From JBOGNO01 sp050747245 (GTDB lineage Bacteria; Acidobacteriota; Terriglobia; Acidiferrales; UBA7541): 64,000 nt of DNA. The stretch is taken from NCBI GenBank assembly GCA_050747245.1, contig JBOGNO010000003.1, forward strand, positions 124,001 through 188,000, written 5' to 3'. Under the pieces are notes generated by a model, which made no database searches, was not told where the DNA came from, and worked only from the letters and a program-made list of their open reading frames with translations. Position 1 is the first letter of the stretch; every line of letters begins with the position of its first letter. Positions 27,098-36,537 of the stretch are shown piece by piece. Made by a program: the position numbers and the translations under genes.

Positions 27098-28423
27098 ATG
27101 GAATCGAATCTGCAACGCGGCGTTGACTGGCGCAAACTCTTTGCGCGGCGCGGCTTCCGCTATTTTTTCAGCGGGATGTGCATTTCGCTCTTCGGCTCCG
27201 GAATGAATTTCGCCGGAGTCACCTGGTACGTGCTCGCAAGAACCGGCTCGACCGTGGCGGTGAGCTGGCTGCTCATCTTGCTGACTTCCCCCGGGCTTTT
27301 CATTCCGGTCATCGGCGGAGTGCTGATTGACCGGCTGGATCGTCGCTATCTGTGCATCACCATCGATCTCTCTCGCGGGTTGATTGTCGCCTCTACTGCG
27401 TCGCTGCTCTATTTCCGTCACGCGGGAGTAGGCGCAGTTTACGTGATGGCGTTCCTGAGCGGAACCGGCGCGGCGATTTACTGGTCGTCGATCAACGCGC
27501 TGATCCAGGAAGTGATTCCCGCCGACGAGCTGGTCGGCGCGAATTCGGCGGTCATCATCGCCGTGCAGGGCGGATTGATGATTGCGGGGGCGCTGGTCGG
27601 ATTTCTGTACGATCGCGTGGGCATCGCCGGAATTCTGGCGATCGACGCCGCGACTTACGGCGCCTCGGCGTTTTGTCTGTATCGTTTGCGCAGTGGTCAT
27701 TTCCCACCGCAACGGCTCACCACGCGTCCGGAAATTGCGGCCGGGCTGGCCGAAATGGAAGAAACGGAAATCGCTCCGGCCATCGAAGCGGCGCCGGAGA
27801 GAAACTTTTTCGCGGAACTCCGCGAAGGCGCCCGGTTTTTGCGCGAGCAACCCGCCGTCTTTGCCATCGGTCTGGCGTACGCGTCGATGATAGCGGGAAT
27901 TTTCAGCGGCAACATTTTGGTCGTAGCGCTTACCAAGGATGTACTCCACGCCAACGCGGTTGGATACGGAGCGATGGAGGGAGGCTGGGCGATGGGAGCG
28001 ATCCTGGGTGGAATTTCCGCGGGAGCGCTGATTCGGAAATTTCCGCTCCTAGCAGTGTTGCTGGGCGCGCTCGGCATTTTGTGCCTGGGGCATCTCGCCG
28101 TCCCATATGTTCGAGTGCTGGCGGCTGCGGTGTTGATGCAAGGGATTTTCGGCGCCTGCCGGGCCATCGGAGGAATCCTGACGCAGACGACGCTGATGAC
28201 TTCCGTGCCGCCCCGGCTGATGGGGCGAACGCAATCCACATTCGCGATGCTTTCTACGGTGCTGACGCTGGTCATCAGCTTTTCGCTCGGGTGGCTCGCG
28301 GAGCGCGTAAGTATTCCCGTGGCATTTTCCGTGCTCGCGTTTGTGTATGCCATTGCATTCCTCTCCGCGTGGCGCGCGCAGCAGCTCACGCATGAAGCCG
28401 CGGCGGTGACGCTGCCGGGCTAA
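27098..28423 (+). CDS. MFS transporter
   Basis: This 441-residue major-facilitator protein has about twelve hydrophobic segments in two halves. Between segments 2 and 3 lies the loop 'GGVLIDRLDRRYLCITIDLSR', matching the MFS 'G-x-x-x-D-R-x-x-R-R' pattern (shown in part). The central loop is charged ('EMEETEIAPAIEAAPERN'). It is closest in style to MFS_3/enterobactin-exporter-like proteins; the substrate is unknown. ATG 27098 gives a standard cytoplasmic N-terminus, and an in-frame upstream ATG at 27056 cannot be excluded. Confidence 0.85.
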   Translation: MESNLQRGVDWRKLFARRGFRYFFSGMCISLFGSGMNFAGVTWYVLARTGSTVAVSWLLILLTSPGLFIPVIGGVLIDRLDRRYLCITIDLSRGLIVASTASLLYFRHAGVGAVYVMAFLSGTGAAIYWSSINALIQEVIPADELVGANSAVIIAVQGGLMIAGALVGFLYDRVGIAGILAIDAATYGASAFCLYRLRSGHFPPQRLTTRPEIAAGLAEMEETEIAPAIEAAPERNFFAELREGARFLREQPAVFAIGLAYASMIAGIFSGNILVVALTKDVLHANAVGYGAMEGGWAMGAILGGISAGALIRKFPLLAVLLGALGILCLGHLAVPYVRVLAAAVLMQGIFGACRAIGGILTQTTLMTSVPPRLMGRTQSTFAMLSTVLTLVISFSLGWLAERVSIPVAFSVLAFVYAIAFLSAWRAQQLTHEAAAVTLPG

Positions 28424-28522
28424 GCGCGGCGTTGACACCTCACGCACTGATGCGGGATATTCGCGCACGCGCAGAGCGATTTGCGCGCCACGGCGATTTT
28501 GCCGAAGGAGGTGCAACCCCTC

Positions 28523-28984
28523 ATGCTTCCCGGATTCCACGCAGTGCTCAATAGCCATCCTTTGTTCGTGCACTTTCCTATCGCGCTGTGGCTCGCGGCG
28601 CTGTTCTTTGAGATTCTCGCCGTCCTGCGCGGGAGCGACGAAATGCACCGCACTCCCGCGCGGCTCCTCTACCTCGGCACGCTCGCCGGAATTCTAACGG
28701 TGTGGACTGGGCTCAACGCGGAAGCCTCTGTCCCCTTCGGCCCCGCGCAAAAAGCGATGGGCATACATGAGACGCTCATGTTGCTGACCACCAGCATCGC
28801 CGTAGGGCTGTGCATGTTCGCGTTTTTCGCGCGAAAGAAATTCACCGCCGCGTTCCGAAAAATCCTGTTGCTGGGACTGGTGATTCTCGCCGCATTCTTG
28901 GTGCTGGGGGCGGACCGCGGCGCACAATTGGTCTATCAATACGGGGCAGGGGTGAATTGGCCCGCTGCGCAGCAGCAGAAGTGA
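28523..28984 (+). CDS. DUF2231-family membrane protein
   Basis: This 153-residue protein has four membrane helices. Its opening 'LNSHPLFVHFPIALWLAALF' contains the 'HP-x-x-VHFPIAL' hallmark of the DUF2231 family. A later His sits in 'MGIHETLM'. The conserved histidines suggest haem or metal binding, but no function is established. Start chosen at ATG 28523 behind AGGAGGT (10 bp). Confidence 0.78.
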   Translation: MLPGFHAVLNSHPLFVHFPIALWLAALFFEILAVLRGSDEMHRTPARLLYLGTLAGILTVWTGLNAEASVPFGPAQKAMGIHETLMLLTTSIAVGLCMFAFFARKKFTAAFRKILLLGLVILAAFLVLGADRGAQLVYQYGAGVNWPAAQQQK

Positions 28985-29103
28985 ACGGGCCCCGGGAACG
29001 GCCGTCAGATACTTGCTCTTAGCCACAAATGTATTTCGGATGCGTAGAAAGTGGCAACCCGAGCAAGAGAAAGAATGTTGGACGCGAGGCAGCCAAGGTA
29101 GCG

Positions 29104-29138
29104 AAAAGCCCCACCCTTTGTTGTGCAAAGGATGGAGC
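29104..29138 (-). terminator. Rho-independent terminator of rpoD
   Basis: On the minus strand a 13-bp stem (with a few G-U pairs, no mismatch) around a 5-nt loop is followed by CTTTTC. It lies 31 bp past the rpoD stop, the right place and direction for a terminator. The stem text (CCATCCTTTG / CAAAGGGTGG) also resembles dispersed 'GATGGGGC' hairpins seen elsewhere in this window. Confidence 0.75.
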
Positions 29139-29168
29139 ATCTAGAAAGTCCGCAAAAAAAATAGCTAA

Positions 29169-30887
29169 CTATTCGCCCGGAGTGCCTTCGAGGAATGCTT
29201 TGAGTTTGCGCGAGCGCGAAGGATGGCGCAGCTTGCGCAGTGCTTTGGCTTCAATCTGGCGGATGCGCTCACGGGTGACGGCGAAGGACTGGCCGACTTC
29301 CTCGAGGGTGTGCTCGCTGCCGTCGTCCAAGCCGAAACGCATCTTGATGACTTTTTCCTCGCGCGGCGTGAGCGTCTTCAGCACCGAGGAGGTCTGCTCT
29401 TTGAGGCTGAGGTTGATGACGGCATCGGACGGCGAAACCACGGCCTTGTCCTCGATGAAATCGCCGAGATGCGAATCTTCCTCCTCGCCGATGGGGGTTT
29501 CGAGCGAAATAGGCTCCTGCGCGATCTTGAGGATCTTGCGCACCTTGGCGACGGGGATATCCATGCGCTTGGCGATTTCTTCCGACGTGGGCTCACGGCC
29601 GAATTCCTGCACGAGCTGGCGGCTGGTGCGCACCAGCTTGTTGATCGTCTCAATCATGTGCACGGGAATGCGGATGGTGCGGGCTTGGTCGGCGATGGCG
29701 CGAGTGATGGCCTGGCGGATCCACCACGTGGCGTAGGTGGAGAATTTGTAGCCGCGGCGCCATTCGAATTTGTCTACCGCTTTCATCAAGCCAATATTGC
29801 CTTCCTGAATCAGGTCGAGGAACTGAAGGCCGCGGTTGGTGTATTTCTTGGCGATGGAAACGACCAGGCGCAAGTTGGCCTCGATCAGCTCCTTCTTGGC
29901 CTGTTCTGCCTCGATTTCGCCCTTGACGATTAAAATCATCGTGCGCCTGAGGTCGGCGGGGCTGACTTCCTGCGAGGATTCAATCTCGCGGAGCTCCTGG
30001 CGGCGGGCGCGGAGGTCCTTGCGCGCTTCGGCCTGAACCTCGCCCTTGGAGGCTTCCACGCGACGCTCGAGTTTCGTGGATTCACGCTCGAGGGTCTGCA
30101 CGCGCTCAACCGTCTGGCGCAGCTTATCGATCAGTCGCTTGCGCTCAAAGGGATTGAAATCAATCTTGCTGATGAGCTGAGAGATTTCCACGCGCGTACG
30201 GCCGAGGCGGTACTTGGCGCGCAGGAACGTGCGTTTCTTCGAGCGCGGAACTTTTTCGAACTTGGCGGTCTGCTTGAGTGAGAGCTGGTAGAGCTTGTTC
30301 AGTTTGTCGAGCGTGCGCAAGGTTTCCCGGGTCTTTTGCTCGATTTTTTCGTCGGTCAGCTCTTCGTCATCGAACTGGACAATTTCCTTGATGGAACGCG
30401 CGCCGCGGCGGAGGTCCTCGGCAACAGAGATGAGTTCCTTGATGACCACGGGAGAACGGGAGATGGTTTTCAACACCATCATCTGGCCGCGCTCGATGCG
30501 CTTGGCGATGGCCACTTCACCTTCGCGCGTCAGCAGCGGCACCGTGCCCATTTCGCGGAGATACATGCGTACCGGGTCGTTGGTCTTTTCGAGCGCGCCG
30601 GGGGTCAGGTCGAGTTCGGCGTCGTCCGCGTGCGCACTTTCCTTGGTTTCTGCCACTTCCGCGCCATCGCCCGCAGCAGCCAGAGCCAGTTTCGCAGTGG
30701 CCAGATCTTCATACACGTCGATGCCGTAACGCTCAAACGTGGAGAGCAAGTCGTCGATTTCTTCCGAAGAATGCACTTCGGCGGGCAGGATATCGTTCAC
30801 CTCATCATAGAGCAGGTAGCCGCGCTCCTTGCCCATGTTGATGAGCTGCCTTACTTGATCGTATTTTTCCTCGATTGCCAGACTCAC
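29169..30887 (-). CDS. rpoD: Primary sigma factor RpoD (sigma-70)
   Basis: This 572-residue protein has region 1.1 at the N-terminus (YDQVRQLINMGKERGYLLYD), the region 1.2 'DPVRMYLREMGTVPLLTREG', a non-conserved region rich in Arg/Glu, then regions 2-4. These include 'RGLQFLDLIQEGNIGLMKAV', 'GYKFSTYATWWIRQAITRA', and the region 4 HTH 'TLEEVGQSFAVTRERIRQIE'. All elements of a housekeeping sigma factor are present. It is 355 bp downstream of dnaG on the same strand; rpsU, the third member of the classical operon, is not here. Confidence 0.97.
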   Translation of the reverse strand: MSLAIEEKYDQVRQLINMGKERGYLLYDEVNDILPAEVHSSEEIDDLLSTFERYGIDVYEDLATAKLALAAAGDGAEVAETKESAHADDAELDLTPGALEKTNDPVRMYLREMGTVPLLTREGEVAIAKRIERGQMMVLKTISRSPVVIKELISVAEDLRRGARSIKEIVQFDDEELTDEKIEQKTRETLRTLDKLNKLYQLSLKQTAKFEKVPRSKKRTFLRAKYRLGRTRVEISQLISKIDFNPFERKRLIDKLRQTVERVQTLERESTKLERRVEASKGEVQAEARKDLRARRQELREIESSQEVSPADLRRTMILIVKGEIEAEQAKKELIEANLRLVVSIAKKYTNRGLQFLDLIQEGNIGLMKAVDKFEWRRGYKFSTYATWWIRQAITRAIADQARTIRIPVHMIETINKLVRTSRQLVQEFGREPTSEEIAKRMDIPVAKVRKILKIAQEPISLETPIGEEEDSHLGDFIEDKAVVSPSDAVINLSLKEQTSSVLKTLTPREEKVIKMRFGLDDGSEHTLEEVGQSFAVTRERIRQIEAKALRKLRHPSRSRKLKAFLEGTPGE

Positions 30888-31242
30888 AAGTCCTCCGAAG
30901 AAAACGGCGCAGGGGCAGGGCGGCGGTTAACGCCAGAGGCTCGGGAGGCGGCTCCCGAGTGCGCGCAGGGACAGAACTCTCCCGGCTTAGTCAAATTTTG
31001 GTTTGGTCGAATTCGACCTTGGAAGTGCTGATAATGCCCGAATATTCCGCCCGCGCCCTTCAGCCCGCGCTGCTTGACTTTCTATTAGATGCAGCGCGCG
31101 TGCCGCCCGTTTCCCAGCAAACCTTGCGAATATACTACGCGCAGAGCCTGAGGTCAATGCTCGATTAATCTGCGCTCCTCAGCTGAAAAGCTCGCTCTGG
31201 ATCCTACAAGTTTTTATAAATGAATGACTTAGAAGGTGGGAA
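30888..31242. other. dnaG-rpoD intergenic region with hairpin
   Basis: No gene is seen in this 355-bp spacer. On the minus strand it should carry the rpoD promoter and leader. A perfect 8-bp stem with a GCGG (plus strand) loop lies at 30940-30959, about 55 bp before the rpoD start, with no T-run, so it is more likely a leader hairpin than a terminator. A TTGACT box on the minus strand at about 30990-30995 could be a -35 element, but I cannot match it with a -10. Confidence 0.4.
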
Positions 31243-33015
31243 TTAATCCTGAGGGCGGGCAACGTGAGCGAGTTCAGAAATTTGACGATTCAAAGTGAGA
31301 AACTCTCTCTGCAATTCGACGAGACGCGGCCCTTGCGCGAGACTGGCCATTTCGGATTTGAGTGCGGCAAGCCGCTCCTCAAGCTGCCCTTTGCGGAGCT
31401 GATCGAGGCAGCTTTCCGCTTCTTCCCAACGAGCTTCGGCACCCTGTTCGAAGAGCACCTCAAAAAGCGCGCGGCGATCGCGCTCCTCAAGCGCCTCGGC
31501 GATGGCTGCAAGGTTCGCATGTTCGCCGAGCGCAGCGGGCTCGAGCAGCGCTGAAAAAATATTCCGCGTTTCCAGGCCGCGATGCAAATTGTCCCGCAGA
31601 ATTTCATTCGCCAGCTTCTGGCGGAAGCCTTCGGCTTCGACGAGCATGTGAATTAACAGCCGCTCGGCCGGGCGCATGCTGGGAGCCATCAGCTCGGGCT
31701 TGGGCTTCACTTCACTGCGGCGCTCGGCGGCGGCTTTGCGGAGGGATTCGCGCAGCACTGGCTCATCAATCTGCAATTCTGCGGCGATGCGCGAAGCCCA
31801 CTCCGAACGCAGCAGCCGATTGGGAATGCGCTGCACGTAGGGCATCAGGTAATTGACCGCCGCGAGGCGGCCCTGCGCGGTGCTGCGATCTTTCGCCCGC
31901 GCGCGGCGAATCAGATAGTCGAGATACGAGGGCGCCTGGCGCAGCACTTCCTGATACTTTTCGGCGCCCTGCTCGCGGATGAACTTGTCCGGATCTGCTC
32001 CCCCGGGCAGCGCCAATACGCGCACGTCGAATTCCTTTTCGAGCAGCAGCGCGAGCGAGCGCTCCGTCGCCGCCTGCCCCGCGGAGTCCGGATCGTAATT
32101 CACCACCACGTTGCGCGTGAATCGGCCGAGCAATTTTATCTGCGGCTCGGCAAGGCTGGTTCCGCAACTGGCGACGACGTTGGCGACACCGGCGCGCGCC
32201 ACGGCGATGCTGTCCATGTAGCCCTCGACCAGCACGGCGAAATCATTCTTGCGGATAGCTTCTTTCGCGCGGCCAAGATGATAGAGGACGTTGCTCTTCG
32301 AGTAGATGGGCGTCTCGGGCGAGTTCAAATACTTGGGCATGTCGTCGCCGAGCGCGCGCCCGCCGAACGCCACAATTTTTCCTGCTTCGTTGGCGATGGG
32401 AAACATGATGCGGCGGCGGAAACGATCGAAGCATCGCCCGCCCTGATCGCGCAAAATGAGGCCGGACATTTCGAGCAATTTTTCGGCGGCTTTCGATTTC
32501 AGATGGCGGAAGAGGGCGTCGCCCGAGGAGGGCGCGTAACCGATGCCAAACCGCTCAAGCGCCTCGAAATTGAGCCCGCGATCTTCGAGATACGCAGCAG
32601 CGACTTTTCCCTCTGCCGTGGAGGCAAGCTGCCGCGCGAAAAATGCAGCGGCTTCACGCTGCAATTCGACGAGCGCCGTGCGCTGCTGGCTAGCCTGGCG
32701 GCCTTCCGGAGTGCTTTCACGCTGCTGCGGAATCGCGATGCCGCACTTTTCCGCCACCGCGCGGACGGATTCCGGAAACGTGCACTTCTCCATTTCCATC
32801 ACAAATTTGAAAACGTCTCCGCCCGCGCCGCAGCCGAAGCAATGATAAATCTGCTTCACCGGATGCACGGCAAACGAAGGAGTCTTCTCCTGATGGAAAG
32901 GACAGAGGCCGAGAAAATTCTGACCGCCCTTTTTCAGCCGCACGTATTCGCCGACCACGCGGACAATGTCCGCCTGCTGCTTCACACGATCCGCGAATGA
33001 TCCTGCTTCGGCCAT
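31243..33015 (-). CDS. dnaG: DNA primase DnaG
   Basis: This 590-residue primase makes RNA primers for replication. The N-terminal CHC2 zinc finger is intact ('GLCPFHQEKTPSF' and 'QIYHCFGCGAGGDVFKF'). The catalytic TOPRIM domain follows ('AVLVEGYMDSIAVARAG', 'VVNYDPDSAGQAATERSL'), and a helical C-terminal domain binds the helicase. The start is 21 bp after the small membrane gene at 33037, so mutS2, that gene, dnaG and rpoD lie in a row. Confidence 0.96.
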   Translation of the reverse strand: MAEAGSFADRVKQQADIVRVVGEYVRLKKGGQNFLGLCPFHQEKTPSFAVHPVKQIYHCFGCGAGGDVFKFVMEMEKCTFPESVRAVAEKCGIAIPQQRESTPEGRQASQQRTALVELQREAAAFFARQLASTAEGKVAAAYLEDRGLNFEALERFGIGYAPSSGDALFRHLKSKAAEKLLEMSGLILRDQGGRCFDRFRRRIMFPIANEAGKIVAFGGRALGDDMPKYLNSPETPIYSKSNVLYHLGRAKEAIRKNDFAVLVEGYMDSIAVARAGVANVVASCGTSLAEPQIKLLGRFTRNVVVNYDPDSAGQAATERSLALLLEKEFDVRVLALPGGADPDKFIREQGAEKYQEVLRQAPSYLDYLIRRARAKDRSTAQGRLAAVNYLMPYVQRIPNRLLRSEWASRIAAELQIDEPVLRESLRKAAAERRSEVKPKPELMAPSMRPAERLLIHMLVEAEGFRQKLANEILRDNLHRGLETRNIFSALLEPAALGEHANLAAIAEALEERDRRALFEVLFEQGAEARWEEAESCLDQLRKGQLEERLAALKSEMASLAQGPRLVELQREFLTLNRQISELAHVARPQD

Positions 33016-33036
33016 GGCTTTCCTGATGGAATTCTA

Positions 33037-33495
33037 CTACTCTCCCGGCAATTCCATTACTTCACCACCGCGAATTGCGCGCAGGGCCTGGACGCCAAGC
33101 CCGGCGCCTGCCGCTTCGAGAATCGACAAAAGCACGGCAGTGACCTGGAAAGAAATTTTTCCGTCCAGCGCGGCCAGCTTCGAAACATTGTCGGGGCTTG
33201 CGAAAATGAAATGAAAGTACACGCCGAAGAGAAACGCCCCGCTCATAGAGAAAAACAGAAGCCACGCCCCCAGCGCGCGCCATTTCGTCCACAGGAGAAT
33301 CATGGCAAGAATCGGAGCGGCGATATCCACGACCAACACGAAAATGCGTTGAAAATCGTTCAGCGTGACGTGCAGTTTCGCATGTGCCGCGCCGTGCACC
33401 GCACTCACTCCCAGATGAACGAGCACCAGGGCGCTGCAACGCATCACTATGCGATTGATGCGCGCCTCCTTCGCTGCGGGCCCGGCGACGGACAT
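33037..33495 (-). CDS. Small hypothetical membrane protein
   Basis: This 152-residue protein has four hydrophobic segments: 'CSALVLVHLGVSAVHG', 'IFVLVVDIAAPILAMILL', 'LGAWLLFFSMSGAFLFGVYF' and 'VTAVLLSILEAAGAGLGV'. Two histidines sit in 'HGAAHAKLH'. I do not recognise the family. Its ATG shares the A of the mutS2 stop (TGATG), so it is translationally coupled to mutS2. The frame is open far upstream across mutS2, but that part is a shadow. Confidence 0.65.
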   Translation of the reverse strand: MSVAGPAAKEARINRIVMRCSALVLVHLGVSAVHGAAHAKLHVTLNDFQRIFVLVVDIAAPILAMILLWTKWRALGAWLLFFSMSGAFLFGVYFHFIFASPDNVSKLAALDGKISFQVTAVLLSILEAAGAGLGVQALRAIRGGEVMELPGE

Positions 33496-35936
33496 CAAGA
33501 CTTCAGCTCCACGACGGTGATGGCCGCGCCACCGCGGTCTTCGACTTCGGAGTGAATACTTTCGACGAGGGGGTGGCTGCCGAGAAATTCCGCCAGGCCG
33601 CGGCGCAGCGCGCCGGTGCCGTGGCCGTGAATGATGCGCACGCGCGGGAGGCTCGCGAGCGCCGCGACATCGAGGAATTTGTCCACGCGGCGGGTGGCTT
33701 CTTCGACCGTGCAGCCAATGACGTTGATTTCTTCGCTCGAAGCCTCTTCGCCGGGCTGCGCGTGCACGGTCACCCCGCGAGAATGCGCCAGCGCCGCGCC
33801 TTCGCCGCGCGATGTCGCGGTTGACCTTTTTCCTGAGTTTTCCACCGCAGCAATCGCGACGATATCCGCAAGCGCGACTTTCATGCGCAGCGAACCAGCT
33901 TCCACTTCCGCCGTCCGCCCGTCGCGCCGCCGAAAGATGGCGGGGCGCTTCAGGCCGCGCACCTCGATGCGCATTCCGGGCTCGAGCAATTCCGGCGCGA
34001 CCGGCTGCGCGCGCGAATCCGGCGAAACTCCTAGATCCGCCTGCGAAGCGGCGAGCGTTTCGACCACGGCTGCGTCGGCTTCGTCCTTCGCATTGCTGGC
34101 GATTTTTGCCACGCGACGCGACGCGTGCTTCTCGAGTTGCGCGCGCAGTTTGCGGTCGGCAACGTCCGCCGTCAGCCGCGAGATTTCGACTTCGAGCTGC
34201 TTCGTCGCCGCCGCAAACCTTGTTTCTAGCTCGCGGATGCGCGCCCGCTGCCGCTCCACCCATTCGGTTTGCAGCGCGTGGCGTTCGGCTTCGAGCTGGC
34301 GCAACTCCTCGCGCGCGCGGCCATTCATCGCGTCGAGTTCATCGCGGCTGCGATGCAGCCAGGCAATCAGCTCGTGAGCTTCGCGCGCCTCGGGCGAAAT
34401 TTCCTTGCGCGCGCGCTCGATAATTCGCTCGGCCAGTCCCAGCCGCCGAGCGATTTCAATGCCGCTTGAAACTCCCGGCACGCCGACGAGCAGGCGGTAA
34501 GTGGGCCGCAGGTTGGCTTCGTCGAATTCCACCGCGGCGTTGAGCACGCCGGGCGTAGTGGTCGCGTAAGACTTCAGCCGGTCGTGATGCGTGGTGGCCA
34601 GCGTGAGGCACCCGCGCGCGCGAAATTCTTCGAGCAGCGCCACGGCTAGCGCCGCGCCTTCTTCGGGCGCCGTGCCGGTGCCCATTTCGTCCACGAGCGC
34701 CAGCGTGCGCGGCGTGGCCCGCTCCAGCATGCGTTTCAGGTTCAGCACGTGCGCGGAAAACGTGGAAAGATCCGCGGTGATGGATTGTTCGTCGCCGATA
34801 TCCGCGAGCACTGCATCAAAGAGCGGCAGCTCCGCATGCGCCGCAGCCACGGGAATTCCCGATTGCGCGGAAAGCGCCGCGAGGCCGGTGGTCTTGAGCG
34901 CCACGGTTTTTCCGCCGGTGTTCGGGCCGCTGATGACCATCACGGTTTGCTCGCCGCCGAGCGAAAGCGTGATGGGCACTACGCTGCGGCCCTGCGGCCG
35001 GAGCGCAGCTTCGAGCACGGGATTGCGCGCGGCTTCCAAGCGCAGGGATCGTTCGTTCGTGAACGCGGGGATGGTGCAGTCAAATTCCTGCGCAAACCGC
35101 GCGCGCGCGAAAACGGAATCGAGCTGCGCGATAGTCCGCGCGGCAAATTCCACGGGACCGCGCTCCATGCGCAGACGCTCTGTCAATTCCAACAGGATAC
35201 GTGCGATTTCTGCGGCTTCATCCTCGGCGAGCTGCACCATGCGGTTGTTCAGCTCGATGGCTTCGAGCGGCTCAACGAAAAGTGTTTGCCCCGTGGCGCT
35301 CGCGCCATGCACCACGCCCGGGACAGCGCGGCGTTCCGCGGCACGCACGGGTATGACGTAGCGGTCGTTCCGGACCGTGACGTAATCGTCTCCCGTATCT
35401 TCTTCGCGCGCGCGAAGAATCCGCTCCAGTGTCTGCTGCACTTTTTCGCGCGTTTGCGCCGCGGCTGCGCGCAGCCGTTTCAGTTCCGGCGAAGCGGCGT
35501 CGCTGATTTCTCCGTTGGGCAGGATCGCACGACGGATGGCCTGCGAAGTGGCGCGGAAATCGCCCAGGGCCGCAGCCACCGCGGCGAGGCGTGGGTACTT
35601 CGTCGCTTCCGCGCGCAGCGTCTTTTTCAATTCCCCGGCGGCTTCGAGGAGCGAAGCGGCGTCCAGCAACTCCGCGACGGAAAGCGGCATTGCCGGAATG
35701 GCCAGGCGCTCGAGCCATTTTTCCGGGTCGGCCACCGCGCCGAATCCCATTTCGAATCCGGAGCGCAGCCACGCCACGGCCTCGCCGATAAGCGCGAATT
35801 CCGCTTCGAGTGCGGCCGCATCCGTGCGCGGTGCGAGCGCATCCATCGCCCGCCTGCCGAGCGCGCAGGTGGCCTTGCCGCGCAGAAGTTCCAGCAGGCG
35901 GTCGAATTCGAGGAGTTGTTCCGCTGTGCGGCTCAC
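33495..35936 (-). CDS. mutS2: Endonuclease MutS2
   Basis: This 813-residue MutS-like ATPase acts on recombination intermediates and, in some bacteria, on collided ribosomes. Walker A is 'SGPNTGGKTVALKT'; Walker B and the following region include 'TLALVDEMGTGTAPEEGAAL'. A long coiled-coil (about 520-640) precedes the C-terminal Smr domain with 'VRIIHGHGTGALRRGLAEFL' and 'EDRGGAAITVVEL'. The mismatch-recognition domain of MutS is absent, as in all MutS2. Confidence 0.95.
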   Translation of the reverse strand: MSRTAEQLLEFDRLLELLRGKATCALGRRAMDALAPRTDAAALEAEFALIGEAVAWLRSGFEMGFGAVADPEKWLERLAIPAMPLSVAELLDAASLLEAAGELKKTLRAEATKYPRLAAVAAALGDFRATSQAIRRAILPNGEISDAASPELKRLRAAAAQTREKVQQTLERILRAREEDTGDDYVTVRNDRYVIPVRAAERRAVPGVVHGASATGQTLFVEPLEAIELNNRMVQLAEDEAAEIARILLELTERLRMERGPVEFAARTIAQLDSVFARARFAQEFDCTIPAFTNERSLRLEAARNPVLEAALRPQGRSVVPITLSLGGEQTVMVISGPNTGGKTVALKTTGLAALSAQSGIPVAAAHAELPLFDAVLADIGDEQSITADLSTFSAHVLNLKRMLERATPRTLALVDEMGTGTAPEEGAALAVALLEEFRARGCLTLATTHHDRLKSYATTTPGVLNAAVEFDEANLRPTYRLLVGVPGVSSGIEIARRLGLAERIIERARKEISPEAREAHELIAWLHRSRDELDAMNGRAREELRQLEAERHALQTEWVERQRARIRELETRFAAATKQLEVEISRLTADVADRKLRAQLEKHASRRVAKIASNAKDEADAAVVETLAASQADLGVSPDSRAQPVAPELLEPGMRIEVRGLKRPAIFRRRDGRTAEVEAGSLRMKVALADIVAIAAVENSGKRSTATSRGEGAALAHSRGVTVHAQPGEEASSEEINVIGCTVEEATRRVDKFLDVAALASLPRVRIIHGHGTGALRRGLAEFLGSHPLVESIHSEVEDRGGAAITVVELKS

Positions 35937-35967
35937 GGCTCCAACATGCGGGAGCCTTGCCCGCGTG

Positions 35968-36537
35968 TCAAGCGGCGGGGCCCGCGATCAAAAAATGCGA
36001 CGCGACAAAATCCGCGGCGCTTGCGGGATCGGAAGCGATGTGGATGAGCCGTTCCGCGCCTTCACCCCAGCGCGAGGGATGGCCGGTCTCCACTTCGCGC
36101 ACGCGTTCGATCACCGGCCGCCAGAATTCGCCGAGCACGGCGAATGGCCGCCCGCGCATCACGGACTTGTTCAGCATTTCCCACACCACGGCCAGCTCGA
36201 CGAGCGTTCCTGTGCCGCCCGGACACGCCACGTAGCCGCCGCCCGTGCGAATCAGCTCGAAAAGCCGCTCCTGCCAGGTCTTCATGCGGATTTCTTCATC
36301 CACCCAGCGATTGGGCTTCGCGGAAAAAAAAGATGCGGTCACGCCGAGCGTCCGCCCGCCGGCTTCCTTCGCCCCGCGCGAAACCGCTTCCATCACGCCG
36401 CCGTAGCCTCCGCTGCACACGGCCAGTCCCTTCGCGGCGAGCGCGGCGCCCAGCGCGCGCGCCAGCTCGTAATGCTCATCCCCCTCCCGCGGGCGTGAAC
36501 TGCCGAAAACGGTGACGATTCTGCCATCCGCGCTCAT
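35968..36537 (-). CDS. LOG-family (lysine decarboxylase-like) protein
   Basis: This 189-residue protein of the LOG/TIGR00725-like group binds nucleotides through a Rossmann-like fold. 'VTVFGSSRPREGDEHYELAR' opens it, 'AVCSGGYGGVMEAVSRGA' is the first loop and 'ACPGGTGTLVELAVVWEM' matches the PGGxGTxxE signature. Proteins with this motif include cytokinin-activating phosphoribohydrolases; many bacterial ones cleave AMP to ribose phosphate. Its first bases overlap the dacB stop (ATGA). Confidence 0.85.
   Translation of the reverse strand: MSADGRIVTVFGSSRPREGDEHYELARALGAALAAKGLAVCSGGYGGVMEAVSRGAKEAGGRTLGVTASFFSAKPNRWVDEEIRMKTWQERLFELIRTGGGYVACPGGTGTLVELAVVWEMLNKSVMRGRPFAVLGEFWRPVIERVREVETGHPSRWGEGAERLIHIASDPASAADFVASHFLIAGPAA

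Noticed and set aside
27352..28395. A 347-codon plus-strand frame over the MFS gene
   Set aside because: It is very Arg/Gly-rich, a GC-driven shadow of the transporter frame.
31034..31168. A short plus-strand frame (MPEYSARALQ...) in the dnaG-rpoD gap
   Set aside because: It has no ribosome-binding site and lies in the leader region of minus-strand rpoD; 44 codons without similarity.
33496..34263. Upstream extension of the small membrane gene to a 408-codon frame
   Set aside because: This part runs inside mutS2 in another frame and is an Arg/Gly/Ala-rich shadow; the real start is the TGATG junction at 33495.
34749..36047. A 432-codon plus-strand open frame
   Set aside because: It is antisense to mutS2 and shows no protein-family pattern.
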